Shown: one piece after another, positions 46,457 to 56,739 of the stretch | Layout of the letters: the number at the start of each line of letters is the position of its first letter | How positions within the stretch are numbered: the first letter of the stretch is position 1 | Assembly (NCBI RefSeq): GCF_000178835.2 | Contig: NC_015275.1 | Location: 4,121,001-4,185,000 of the forward strand | Length of the DNA stretch: 64,000 nt | Direction of reading: 5' to 3' | DNA from: Cellulosilyticum lentocellum DSM 5427 | Lineage (GTDB): Bacteria; Bacillota; Clostridia; Lachnospirales; Cellulosilyticaceae | The notes under the pieces: generated by a model | What the model saw: the letters and a program-made list of their open reading frames with translations, nothing else | Told to the model about the DNA's origin: nothing | Database searches by the model: none | Program-made: the position numbers and the translations under genes

Positions 46457-47484
46457 AATAACAGCCTCCTAATGGTCTCATCCCATGTAATATTTCTTTC
46501 AATAATTTCTTCATATGCTTTATTTCCCATTAACTCCGCATTATCCTTATTATCATAAAGACAATCCATTGCTATTGCTAATTTTTCAGCTGAGGGTTCT
46601 ACAATATAACCTGTTTCTCCATCTTTAACAAAGTCACATGGTCCGCCTGAATCATTACATGTTATTACTGGTTTAGACGAATAAAATGCTTCTAGAGTTA
46701 TATACCCATAGTCTTCATTATATGGTATAAATAAACAACCTAAAGCATTTGCCATAAATTTAATCTTCTCTTCTTCACTAATCCAGCTATTAATAAATTT
46801 AACTTTAGAATCTAAATTATTTCTTTTTATAACTTCTATAATCTTCTTTAAATACTCCTCATTCTCACAATATCCAGCAATTACGAGTTTAACATTACTC
46901 TTTGTGTATTTTAAAGCCTCTATAGCTAAAAGTTGCCTTTTTAATTCTGTGATTCTACTTGGATAAAATAAATAATCACCGGTACTCTCCTTAAAAAAAC
47001 TACTATTACTAATTAGTGGAGGATTAATGACTTCTGACTCGATATTATTAAACTTCTTGATTCTTTTGCTTACTACTCCTGCAATAGTATAAATGTGTCT
47101 AGCCTCACCTATATCCTTTGTATCTATAGAAGTTACTATTTGCTTTATGGCTTGATTATGTGTATTATCCGATAATCCAAATTCTTGATCCCATAAATCA
47201 TATACTTGTCTAAATTGATGACATATCCATAAAACCTTATCTCTATGCATTACAGAAAATGTTGGATATTTAAAGCATATTACCCTATCATATCCACTAA
47301 AGTTTAACATCTTTGTTGCCAAAACAAGCTCAATAAGTTTTACTTCATAATCATCAGGAAAAGGAATTCTAAAAATGGTTACCTTATGTCCTCTTATTTG
47401 TAATTGCTTACTTAAATCCTCTACTAGTCCTTCTGCTCCCCCTTTGACAAAAGGTGTCATAGTATTAAATAATGCTATTTTCAT
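46453..47484 (-). CDS. GT4-family glycosyltransferase
   Basis: This GT-B enzyme of 343 residues starts MKIALFNTMTPFVKGGAEGLVEDL with the GT4 acceptor loop. The donor lobe has FYPSRITELKRQLLAIEAL and the EX7E motif NEDYGYITLEAFYSSKPV. It overlaps both neighbours by 4 nt (ATGA type), so the group is made as one unit. Donor unknown. Confidence 0.88.
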   Translation of the reverse strand: MKIALFNTMTPFVKGGAEGLVEDLSKQLQIRGHKVTIFRIPFPDDYEVKLIELVLATKMLNFSGYDRVICFKYPTFSVMHRDKVLWICHQFRQVYDLWDQEFGLSDNTHNQAIKQIVTSIDTKDIGEARHIYTIAGVVSKRIKKFNNIESEVINPPLISNSSFFKESTGDYLFYPSRITELKRQLLAIEALKYTKSNVKLVIAGYCENEEYLKKIIEVIKRNNLDSKVKFINSWISEEEKIKFMANALGCLFIPYNEDYGYITLEAFYSSKPVITCNDSGGPCDFVKDGETGYIVEPSAEKLAIAMDCLYDNKDNAELMGNKAYEEIIERNITWDETIRRLLL

Positions 47485-48470
47485 ATATTCACCAAACTCT
47501 CTGCAAAAAATCTTGTTTTATTAAACCTCATAGAATTCTTATTCTGATTTGTAGCTTTATTTAATTCTACTAACTTAAAGCTTTTTATATTATCTGCTTC
47601 TATTTCTTTAAGTAAGGGATAATCTACTAACAGTTCCATTGATGCTCCACAATCCTTACATGCTATGATTGGTATTTGATTTTCCATCGCCATAATAATT
47701 GAATTAGAAATACGTCTATTATTATAATCCATTAACACATATGCTGAAGCATTTTTATAATCCTCTTCTGTTGCTCTTTGTTGTATAAGCTTTATTTGGT
47801 GGCCTAATTTTTCTGATTTAATCCATTTAACCATAGTCTCATAATATACTAGATTTTCACTAGGAATAAATATATTAATATCATACTGGGTATTACATTT
47901 AGCAAAAGTAATTAATAATTCCGACCTATTATAAGGTAATAAATCTGTTTCTATCATAATATAGTTACTATTTGTTAAATTTGAGTTTTTCTCTATCTCT
48001 AAAGCTGGAGGATATAAGACCTCCTTTTCTACATTCATATATATACTTAAATCCCCTAAAAGTAGTTTGGAATTACAAAATACCTTCTTAGCCTCTAAAA
48101 ATACTTTCTTCTCTATTTGACTTATTGTATTTTTAATCTTTTCATATTGATAGCTAGCCTGTACACCATATTCGCTATCATAGTACTCATTAAATGCTGG
48201 TACTCTTTCAAAAAGGTAAATTACTTTATTAGGATGAGAAAGCATACACGCTGGATATCCTACAGTAATGAGTAAATCACAACAATTTGTATCAATGAGC
48301 TGATAGGCTAATATCTGTTCTGGCAATGATAAAATGTCTCTTGAAAAAGGTAATATAAAACTGTCTACATCGTATTTCATACTCTTATATTCTTTTTCAA
48401 GCTCTTTAACTAATAGTTCTTCTTCATAACCTCCTGCATTGGACAAACTCCCAGCAATTAGTATTTTCAT
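47481..48470 (-). CDS. Degenerate GT-B glycosyltransferase-like protein
   Basis: The protein of 329 residues starts MKILIAGSLSNAGGYEEELLVKEL and has the GT-B two-lobe pattern, with a weak resemblance to the next downstream gene. The region where an EX7E motif is expected reads NNRRISNSIIMAMENQIPI, so the two glutamates are missing. It may be a non-catalytic partner of its neighbours, or a strongly diverged enzyme. It overlaps the next gene by 4 nt and lies 6 nt after the FkbM gene. Confidence 0.6.
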   Translation of the reverse strand: MKILIAGSLSNAGGYEEELLVKELEKEYKSMKYDVDSFILPFSRDILSLPEQILAYQLIDTNCCDLLITVGYPACMLSHPNKVIYLFERVPAFNEYYDSEYGVQASYQYEKIKNTISQIEKKVFLEAKKVFCNSKLLLGDLSIYMNVEKEVLYPPALEIEKNSNLTNSNYIMIETDLLPYNRSELLITFAKCNTQYDINIFIPSENLVYYETMVKWIKSEKLGHQIKLIQQRATEEDYKNASAYVLMDYNNRRISNSIIMAMENQIPIIACKDCGASMELLVDYPLLKEIEADNIKSFKLVELNKATNQNKNSMRFNKTRFFAESLVNI

Positions 48471-48476
48471 AGTCCT

Positions 48477-50231
48477 TTACCTCCTCTCAAGATATAGATT
48501 GATTGTATCAACATTCATAAGTTCATCCTGACTTACCTCTAATAATTCACCAGAAATATCACTAATCTGTTTATATCTTAAATCATACTCACTAAACAAA
48601 TCTAACATAGTCTGTATTTCTATACCTGCTCGTTTCATATGTTTTGGTGCAAATTCCATGATGATTTTTATTCCAGCATTATTTGCTATAATATTCTTCA
48701 TACCTTCTAAAATGAAATACTCTGAGCCCTCTGCATCTAACTTAACAATATCTATTTGTTCTATATCCTTTAAGTGTTCATCTAGGACAACCATTTCAAC
48801 TTGAATTTTCTGTGAATTTGAGGTTTGTTCAAAAATCGAGTTTTGTCCACACATTTTTTCCTCAATAAAAAACTCCGTAAATTCATGTTTATTAAATGCT
48901 CCTAAATTAAAGGTATTCCATCTACCACTTTCCCAATACCCATTTGCTTTAATATTCTGATTTAATATGCTATAAGTAGATGGAGTTGGTTCATAGGCAT
49001 AAACTTTACATCCACCTCTAAGTGCTCTTAATGTAAATATCCCTAAATTTGCTCCTATGTCTACTACAGACATTCCTGGTTTAATAATACTTTCGAAGAA
49101 TTTTTCTGTCCCTGGTTCAAAATGACCATTAAGAGATAGGAACATGGCAAGCCCCCATTCTTCAGAAGGGATTCCCATGATAAAGTCATCAACAATGACT
49201 GCTGTAATTCCACCTGCTATACTTGTTACTACCGATTTATTTTTAGCTCCAACTTGAGAAATATATGTCGGAAGTACATCTAACTTTTGTGAAATAGAAG
49301 TATCTATTTTCTGTACCAATTCCATACTATCCCCAATATTTGTTATGCTACTAGAAATAATATTAGCATTAGCATTAATGTTTTCTTTGAGTTCAACTGT
49401 ACTCTCCTCAAAGCATGCTTTAATATCGCTTGTATTCTTACTAAATTTATTTTCTAAGTTATCGACTTGATCCTGTATCATATTATTTATAACCTTAATG
49501 TTATTTTCATTAGATGATTGCATGCTACTTAATAGTTGATTATATGTAGAAAGCACTCTCTGTGCATTTATCTCCGCTATTACTTCGGTTCTTTCTATTC
49601 TATCATAAAGCTCACTAATCTGAGATTTAAGTGTAAATACAGAAGATACTTTTCCTAGGACAGGTAATTTTGTAACTCTTTGTTTAAAAATAAATCTTTT
49701 ATATTCCTTTTTATATTGTTTCAGATAAGTAATTTCTCCTTTTGCTCCAAATTCATCTGAAATAGCTATTAAATATACAATTGCGCCCTTACTTGCGCCT
49801 TGCCTCATTAGATTCAAGTAAGAATTCAGTCCATTTTCATCTACTTCTCTCCCTAAAAGGAGCTCATAAATAGCACTAATAAAGTCTGTCTTATACCATT
49901 CTAAATAAGGGGATACATCAAAAGTACATGTATTTAATTTAACTATGGATTTTTTAAGCATATTATTCTTTAAACTAAGCATCTTTCCTCCAATGAAAGG
50001 AATTCTTTTAATAAAGTCTTTGTTCCTAAATGCTAGTCTTATAAATTTAGCCTTTAACCCTTGCTCTGATTCTAAAATATAATTTTCTGCATCTTGGGAA
50101 GATAGTCCTCTAATATTAATATATCTTTGAGTTATAGAATCACTTCTATTCTGTTCTTCCCTACAACTTACCCTAAGTCTTCTTCTAATATATGTTTTAT
50201 CTAAGTTTAAATCCTCTCCCGTATCTGGCAT
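48477..50231 (-). CDS. DUF4214/coiled-coil/FkbM methyltransferase fusion
   Basis: This 584-residue protein has three parts. Residues 108-165 match DUF4214 (YELLLGREVDENGLNSYLNLM), a domain seen in surface-glycan proteins. Residues 190-320 are a probable coiled coil rich in Glu/Asn/Ile heptads. Residues 340-580 form an FkbM methyltransferase with motif I MSVVDIGANLGIFTLRAL and VKLDAEGSEYFILEGM. It lies between glycosyltransferase genes and wzt. By analogy with O-antigen capping enzymes, where a coiled coil sets chain length, it may methylate the growing glycan end. This is inferred from architecture. ATG 50231 follows GAGGGT by 6 nt. Confidence 0.78.
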   Translation of the reverse strand: MPDTGEDLNLDKTYIRRRLRVSCREEQNRSDSITQRYINIRGLSSQDAENYILESEQGLKAKFIRLAFRNKDFIKRIPFIGGKMLSLKNNMLKKSIVKLNTCTFDVSPYLEWYKTDFISAIYELLLGREVDENGLNSYLNLMRQGASKGAIVYLIAISDEFGAKGEITYLKQYKKEYKRFIFKQRVTKLPVLGKVSSVFTLKSQISELYDRIERTEVIAEINAQRVLSTYNQLLSSMQSSNENNIKVINNMIQDQVDNLENKFSKNTSDIKACFEESTVELKENINANANIISSSITNIGDSMELVQKIDTSISQKLDVLPTYISQVGAKNKSVVTSIAGGITAVIVDDFIMGIPSEEWGLAMFLSLNGHFEPGTEKFFESIIKPGMSVVDIGANLGIFTLRALRGGCKVYAYEPTPSTYSILNQNIKANGYWESGRWNTFNLGAFNKHEFTEFFIEEKMCGQNSIFEQTSNSQKIQVEMVVLDEHLKDIEQIDIVKLDAEGSEYFILEGMKNIIANNAGIKIIMEFAPKHMKRAGIEIQTMLDLFSEYDLRYKQISDISGELLEVSQDELMNVDTINLYLERR

Positions 50232-50257
50232 TCTTTTACCCTCACATTATCCTAAAT

Positions 50258-51007
50258 TTAAATACTCATCACCTTTAGATATTCACTAATAACATAATCT
50301 GGATCTCCATCCATTCTTACAGTTCCATGATCAAGCCAAATAACTCGGTCACATAATTCTTTAATTGCTGCAAAATCATGAGATACAAATACTAGAATTT
50401 TTGCATTTTCAATAAGCCCCATAATACGTTGTTTAGCTTTATTCATAAAACGAGCATCTCCTGCTCCAAATATTTCATCTAAAAGTAAAATGTCTCCATC
50501 AATCATAGTAGAAATAGCAAAAGCAAGTCTTACAATCATCCCAGATGAATAGGACTTGATGGGATAATCAATAAATTCTCCTAGTTCTGCAAACTCAATA
50601 ATTGATTCTGTCTTTTCTTTAATACTCCTAGGTGTTTCTCCTAATAATAGTCCTCTATATAAGATATTTTCTCTCCCTGTTGCATCAATTTCAAATCCTA
50701 CTGCTAGATCAAATAAACTTCGTATCTTCCCCTCTATCTCTATTTCTCCCCCTGTAGTAGGATAAATTCCTGCAATAGCTTTAAGTAATGTACTTTTACC
50801 TGCACCATTGTGTCCTATTATCCCTACCTTTTCACCTTCATTTATTTCAATAGATACTCCTCTCAATGCATGTACATCATTAAGTAGTTTAGCTGGTTTT
50901 TGAAGCCTAGCCATTTCAAATATAGCTTGCTTGAGTGTTTTTCTATTATAAATAGTAGATGGATAATCTAAGTAGACTTCTTTAATAGATATATGGCATT
51001 TTTTCAT
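50258..51007 (-). CDS. wzt: Glycan exporter ATPase Wzt (short form)
   Basis: Wzt powers export of a completed undecaprenyl-linked polysaccharide. Motifs are Walker A GHNGAGKSTLLK, the signature SYSSGMIVRLAFA, Walker B ILLLDEIFGAGD and H-loop VFVSHDF. The protein has only 249 residues, so the C-terminal carbohydrate-binding domain found in cap-recognising Wzt proteins is absent. This is the TagH/short-Wzt form. It lies 18 nt after wzm. Confidence 0.93.
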   Translation of the reverse strand: MKKCHISIKEVYLDYPSTIYNRKTLKQAIFEMARLQKPAKLLNDVHALRGVSIEINEGEKVGIIGHNGAGKSTLLKAIAGIYPTTGGEIEIEGKIRSLFDLAVGFEIDATGRENILYRGLLLGETPRSIKEKTESIIEFAELGEFIDYPIKSYSSGMIVRLAFAISTMIDGDILLLDEIFGAGDARFMNKAKQRIMGLIENAKILVFVSHDFAAIKELCDRVIWLDHGTVRMDGDPDYVISEYLKVMSI

Positions 51008-51024
51008 TTTTTACCTTCCTTACA

Positions 51025-51819
51025 CTATAAATAATATATAACTGTTTTCTCAAGTTTTTTATTTACATACCATGCTATTATTAATAATAATGATGCAATT
51101 GCAAAAGTATATACATAGCTTACAATGGGAGCGAAGCTACCACTTAAGAATGGCTCTCTAATCACCATCAGCACATGGGTAATTGGATTTACTAAGAAAA
51201 AAGAATGAAGTAGTGCATTACTTTCAAACATTTCTTCTTTAAAAAATACTGGGGACATATACCACAAAAATTGCATAACAAGTTGCATAACATATGGATA
51301 ATCCCTATACCTTACATTGATATGGCTAGAGATAATAGAAAGCGCCCATGCCATCAAAAAGTAAATCATACCTGTAAGAGGCAAAGAAATAAGTGCAATA
51401 GGAATATTTTCTGGATATATAAAGCCTATCCAAGCAAATAAACCAATTGTTGCAATTATAAAAGTAATCACTGATACCATTGCAGCTCTCAGAGGATATA
51501 AAGTTACTGGATGTGCGAACTGTCTAATATAAGTTTCGGCAGCTAGAAATGAACTTCCATTTCCTATAATTGCTGCTGAAATTATATCCCATACAAGAAC
51601 ACCTGATAAAATATATGGTGCATAAGTCGTCATTTCTTGATCAAAAACATAACCAAATACTAGAGCTATAATCAGAGTCAATAAAAAAGGCTGTAGTACT
51701 GTCCATATAATCCCTAGTTTCGATCTTCTAAATTTATATTTTATATCCCAATTTACTAAGTGTAAAAGAAAGTATCGTGCCTCATATATTTTCTTTACAT
51801 ATGTATTTAATGTCTCCAT
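51025..51819 (-). CDS. wzm: Glycan exporter permease Wzm
   Basis: Wzm is the six-helix membrane half of the ABC-2 polysaccharide exporter. The family motif LGIIWTVLQPFLLTLIIAL (about 33-52) and the INVRYRDYPYVMQLVMQFLW-type segment (about residue 170) are clear. The length of 264 residues is typical. With wzt it indicates that at least one glycan of this locus is fully built in the cytoplasm before export. Confidence 0.93.
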   Translation of the reverse strand: METLNTYVKKIYEARYFLLHLVNWDIKYKFRRSKLGIIWTVLQPFLLTLIIALVFGYVFDQEMTTYAPYILSGVLVWDIISAAIIGNGSSFLAAETYIRQFAHPVTLYPLRAAMVSVITFIIATIGLFAWIGFIYPENIPIALISLPLTGMIYFLMAWALSIISSHINVRYRDYPYVMQLVMQFLWYMSPVFFKEEMFESNALLHSFFLVNPITHVLMVIREPFLSGSFAPIVSYVYTFAIASLLLIIAWYVNKKLEKTVIYYL

Positions 51820-51836
51820 TTATAACTCCTATCTTG

Positions 51837-52943
51837 CTATAAAATAATGCTTTTTAATGTATCACAAATATATTTTATGTCTTCTCTTGTTAAAAGTGCA
51901 TGTGTTGGAAGATTCATTCCCGAAGCTGCTACCTTCTCACTGATAGGGCATTCTGCCTTTACGTCATAATAGACGGGCATAATATGCATCGGATAAAATA
52001 ATGGTCTTGTCTCAATCCCTCTTGCTCTCATCATTTCCATAACCTTGTCTCTAGATACTTTCACAGAATCTCTAAGTAGTACAGAGAACATCCACCATAC
52101 ACTTGTACTTCCCTCCGTTACTTTCTGGAATTGAAGATAATCATTCATATCCTTTAATTCTTCCATATACCATGAAGCCACTTTCTTTCTGTCTGCAATA
52201 TGCTCATCAATTTTTTCTAATTGTCCAAGCCCAATTGCTGCCTCTACATTTGTCATTCTGTAATTATAACCCATCTCTGTAAACCAATAACGTTTATTAG
52301 GATCTTGTCCTTGTCCTTTAAGTTGTCTCATCTTTGCATCTAACTCTTTATTATTAGTAACAATCATACCACCCTCACCTGTTGTAATAATCTTGTTACC
52401 AAAGAAACTAAAGGTACCTACCTCACCCATTGTACCTGCTTTCTTCCCTTTATACTCTGCACCATGACATTCTGCAGCATCTTCTAATACAAACAAATTA
52501 TGTTCTCTAGCAATTTCCATAATTGCATCCATATCGCAAGGATTTCCATAAAGGTGTACTGGAATAATACCTCTTGTTTTAGATGTAATTTTTCTCTTTA
52601 TATCCTCTGGATCAATATTCCAAGTATCTAATAAACAATCTGCAAATACAGGTGTTGCTCCACAATATTTAACTGCATTAGCTGTCGCTATATACGTAAA
52701 AGAAGGAATTATAACTTCATCTCCTGGCTTAAGCCCTAACGCTATAAGCGGTACGTGAAGTGCTACTGTTCCATTACAACAAGAGATTGCATACTCTGCA
52801 TCAATAAACTTTGAAAATTGTTTTTCAAATTCACTAACATACTTTCCATTGGAAGAAATCCATGTTGTATCCATACAATCCATTACATATTTCTTTTCAT
52901 TTCCTGATAAATGTGGTACTGCCACTGGTATAAACTTATCCAT
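51837..52943 (-). CDS. PerA-like GDP-perosamine synthase (DegT aminotransferase)
   Basis: This PLP enzyme most likely aminates GDP-4-keto-6-deoxymannose at C4 to give GDP-perosamine. It matches the PerA pattern closely: DTTWISSNGKYVSEFE, HLYGNPCDMDAIM, the PLP lysine in FFGNKIITTGEGGM, and GQGQDPNKRYW before GYNYRMTN. The start at ATG 52943 has AAAGGTG 7 nt upstream; ATG 52949 overlaps the upstream TGA. It neighbours gmd, manC and an acetyltransferase, which fits the perosamine route. Confidence 0.85.
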   Translation of the reverse strand: MDKFIPVAVPHLSGNEKKYVMDCMDTTWISSNGKYVSEFEKQFSKFIDAEYAISCCNGTVALHVPLIALGLKPGDEVIIPSFTYIATANAVKYCGATPVFADCLLDTWNIDPEDIKRKITSKTRGIIPVHLYGNPCDMDAIMEIAREHNLFVLEDAAECHGAEYKGKKAGTMGEVGTFSFFGNKIITTGEGGMIVTNNKELDAKMRQLKGQGQDPNKRYWFTEMGYNYRMTNVEAAIGLGQLEKIDEHIADRKKVASWYMEELKDMNDYLQFQKVTEGSTSVWWMFSVLLRDSVKVSRDKVMEMMRARGIETRPLFYPMHIMPVYYDVKAECPISEKVAASGMNLPTHALLTREDIKYICDTLKSIIL

Positions 52944-52945
52944 CT

Positions 52946-53599
52946 TCATTCACCTTTCAACTTTTTTATCATTCTTGCTGGTACCCCTACAGCTAGCGCA
53001 TATTCTTCGATATCCATCACTACAGCAGCCCCAGCACCTATAAATGCATCGTTACCCACATTTATTCCATCTATAATACTTGCACCTGTTCCAACCTGTG
53101 TTCTATCGCCTATTGACACTGTTCCTGAAATCGCAACTCCCGGGGCTATATGAACGCTCCTTCCAATTTTGCAATCATGATCGATAGAACAATTGGTATT
53201 AATAATACAATTATCTTCAATAACGGCATTTACATTAATGACGGCTCCAGGCATTACACAAATCCCATTGCCCAACTTAGCTCTGGGTGAAATATATGCA
53301 CTAGAACTAATAACATTTATAAGTTCAAATCCAAGTAAACTAACATAATCATACAATTCATCTCTGAGCTTATTTGAACCTATTGCAATAAATATCTTTT
53401 TTATGCCTTTATTTCTAAACTCTTCTAAAGCATTATCATTCCCAACAATAGGTATTTCTTCCATACCTTCAACTACTTCTCTTTTTCCAAATGCATTATC
53501 AATACATCCTACTATTTCATATTCATCATTTTGTAGTAATATATCTAGAACACTTCTCGCATGTCCACCTGCGCCTATAATTAAGACTTTATTCTTCAT
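52946..53599 (-). CDS. NeuD/PglD-family sugar acetyltransferase, PerB-like
   Basis: This 217-residue protein has a Rossmann-like N-terminal sugar-nucleotide-binding domain (LIIGAGGHARSVLDIL) and a C-terminal left-handed beta helix of hexapeptide repeats (GNGICV, GRSVHI, GDRTQV, GNDAFI). The catalytic His lies in SIDHDCKIG. Placed after gmd, with a perosamine synthase next, it probably N-acetylates GDP-perosamine with acetyl-CoA. It overlaps the reductase gene by 11 nt. Confidence 0.85.
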   Translation of the reverse strand: MKNKVLIIGAGGHARSVLDILLQNDEYEIVGCIDNAFGKREVVEGMEEIPIVGNDNALEEFRNKGIKKIFIAIGSNKLRDELYDYVSLLGFELINVISSSAYISPRAKLGNGICVMPGAVINVNAVIEDNCIINTNCSIDHDCKIGRSVHIAPGVAISGTVSIGDRTQVGTGASIIDGINVGNDAFIGAGAAVVMDIEEYALAVGVPARMIKKLKGE

Positions 53600-54518
53600 C
53601 TTCTATAACCGTCCTAAAATAATCCAAAATATCTTTTAGCGTTTTCTCTATTTCTATTTCTGGCTGCCATCCAATTTCCTGAGTAAGTCTAGAATGGTCA
53701 CATTGTATACAAGGAACATCTGAAGGTCTCATACGACTAGGATCTCTTTCAATCTTAATCGTACATTTTGACATTGCAATAAGCTTATCAACTAACTCCT
53801 GAATACAATATGACTCTCCACTTCCCACATTATAAACCACTCCGCTTCTTCCCTTTTCTACGATTAGTCTATAAGCTCTTACTATATCTTTCACATCACA
53901 GAAATCTCTTTTGACAGCTAAATTCCCTATTTTTAGTGTATCACTTTTGTGCTTCTCAATCTCAGCTATTCCACTCGCCACATCTGGAATTACAAATCCT
54001 TTACTTTGTCCTATTCCAATATGATTAAAACTTCTTGTCAAATATATATTCATTCCATATGCTGAATGATATAACTTTCCTAATTCTTCTTGAGCACATT
54101 TAGAAACAGCATAAGGTGTAGCCGGACATAGAGGTACTTCTTCATTTACAATGCCATCTTGTACAGTAATCTTTCCATACTGATCTGATGAACCAATTAA
54201 TAAAACCTGAATTTCATTATCAAACATTTTAATAGTTTCTAATAAATTAATTGTTCCTTTGACGTTTAAGTCAAACGTAAGATTGGGATTACTCCACGAT
54301 TTCGCTACCGAAGACTGTCCCGCCATATGAAATATGACATTTGGCTTTACTTGTTCTAACACATTTTGTATAGATACTCGATCTAAAATATCACATTCAA
54401 GAGTATTTTCGTCTTTTGCTATAATATCTGCTCCATAAACTTCATAGTTATTTCTATGAAGTTCATTAGCAAGATGCTTTCCTACAAATCCCGTAATTCC
54501 AGTTATAAGAGCCTTCAT
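53589..54518 (-). CDS. NAD-dependent epimerase/reductase, probable GDP-6-deoxymannose reductase
   Basis: This SDR enzyme has ITGITGFVGKHLANEL (NAD(P) site) and YAVSKCAQEELG (YxxxK). Its closest pattern is GDP-4-keto-6-deoxymannose reductase (Rmd), which makes GDP-D-rhamnose. It lies 14 nt after gmd, whose product is its presumed substrate. GDP-fucose synthase is a less likely alternative, because the usual fucose-synthase motifs are not evident. The locus thus has two users of the same intermediate, the reductase and the PerA-like enzyme. Confidence 0.8.
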   Translation of the reverse strand: MKALITGITGFVGKHLANELHRNNYEVYGADIIAKDENTLECDILDRVSIQNVLEQVKPNVIFHMAGQSSVAKSWSNPNLTFDLNVKGTINLLETIKMFDNEIQVLLIGSSDQYGKITVQDGIVNEEVPLCPATPYAVSKCAQEELGKLYHSAYGMNIYLTRSFNHIGIGQSKGFVIPDVASGIAEIEKHKSDTLKIGNLAVKRDFCDVKDIVRAYRLIVEKGRSGVVYNVGSGESYCIQELVDKLIAMSKCTIKIERDPSRMRPSDVPCIQCDHSRLTQEIGWQPEIEIEKTLKDILDYFRTVIEDEE

Positions 54519-54532
54519 CTCTATTGCTCCTC

Positions 54533-55588
<1,056 letters not shown>

Positions 55589-55636
55589 TTATTTCCTAGG
55601 AAACATTTCCTTCTTTTGTTTATATATGTACTAACC

Positions 55637-56710
55637 TTATAGGTATTCGTTACGATTGCATATCTTTAAGTTTTCTATGACCTTCTTTACATCTTGAGTG
55701 CTATCTTTAGCACAAATAAGCATAGCATCCTCTGTATCTACAATAATGAGATTTTCTACACCAATAGTCGCAATGAGCTTGTCTGAACCTTGTACGATGG
55801 CATTTTTAGTATTAATGCTAATAACATTTCCACTTACTACATTACCATCTTCATTAGTACGGTTAAAACGTTCTAATGCTAACCAACTGCCTACATCATC
55901 CCAGCCAAAGCTACCTGGTAAAGTATAAATATTACTTGCCTTTTCCATAATGCCATAATCAATGGATTCTGATTTAAAATCACTAAACTCTTTTTCTAAA
56001 ACTTCTACTTCTTGAGAAGAACCAATAGCTTCCTCTATCTTCAAGAGGCCTTGATACATCTCTGGTAAATACTTTTCAAACTGTGCTAGGATAGTAGACG
56101 TTTTCCATACAAACATACCACTATTCCATAAGTATTTACCTGATTCTAAGTATTCTTTAGCTCTCTGTAAATTTGGCTTTTCCACAAAACGTTCTACTTG
56201 ATAAACGTTGTTAGCACCTGCTTTTTCATCTCCAAAATTAATGTAACCATATCCTGTTTCAGGATAATTAGGTGTAATGCCTATAGTTACCATATTAGTA
56301 TCTTCTTCTGCTACTTGAATGGCATCTTTTAAAGTATTAATAAAAATCCCATTAAATTTAATTAAATGGTCTGAAGGTAATACCAGCATAACAGCATCTT
56401 CATATTTTTTTCTAATATATGCTGCTGCCAAACCTACACAAGGTGCTGTATTTCTAGCTGCTGGTTCCAATAAAATGTTTTCTGCTGGTAACCCACTAAG
56501 TTGCTCTTTGACTAAGCTTTCATAATCCTTATTAGTTACAATGAAAACATCTTGTATGCTGACTAGTGATTTAATACGTTCCACTGTATGCTGAATCATG
56601 GTTTTTCCATCTTCTGTTAAACTTAAAAATTGCTTTGGCAGTGTTCGTCTGCTTCTTGGCCAAAAGCGTTCTCCTTTTCCCCCAGCCATTATTACTGCTA
56701 CAACTTTCAT
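55637..56710 (-). CDS. manC: Mannose-1-phosphate guanylyltransferase
   Basis: ManC makes GDP-mannose from mannose 1-phosphate and GTP. The start VAVIMAGGKGERFWPRSRRTLPKQFL holds the nucleotidyltransferase motif, and FVEKPNLQRAKEYLESGKYLWNSGMF is typical. With 357 residues it lacks the phosphomannose isomerase domain of long ManC proteins. No phosphomannomutase (ManB) gene is in the window, so it must be encoded elsewhere. It supplies gmd. Confidence 0.95.
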   Translation of the reverse strand: MKVVAVIMAGGKGERFWPRSRRTLPKQFLSLTEDGKTMIQHTVERIKSLVSIQDVFIVTNKDYESLVKEQLSGLPAENILLEPAARNTAPCVGLAAAYIRKKYEDAVMLVLPSDHLIKFNGIFINTLKDAIQVAEEDTNMVTIGITPNYPETGYGYINFGDEKAGANNVYQVERFVEKPNLQRAKEYLESGKYLWNSGMFVWKTSTILAQFEKYLPEMYQGLLKIEEAIGSSQEVEVLEKEFSDFKSESIDYGIMEKASNIYTLPGSFGWDDVGSWLALERFNRTNEDGNVVSGNVISINTKNAIVQGSDKLIATIGVENLIIVDTEDAMLICAKDSTQDVKKVIENLKICNRNEYL

Positions 56711-56739
56711 CTGCTTACCTCCTACTATCTTCTTATATC

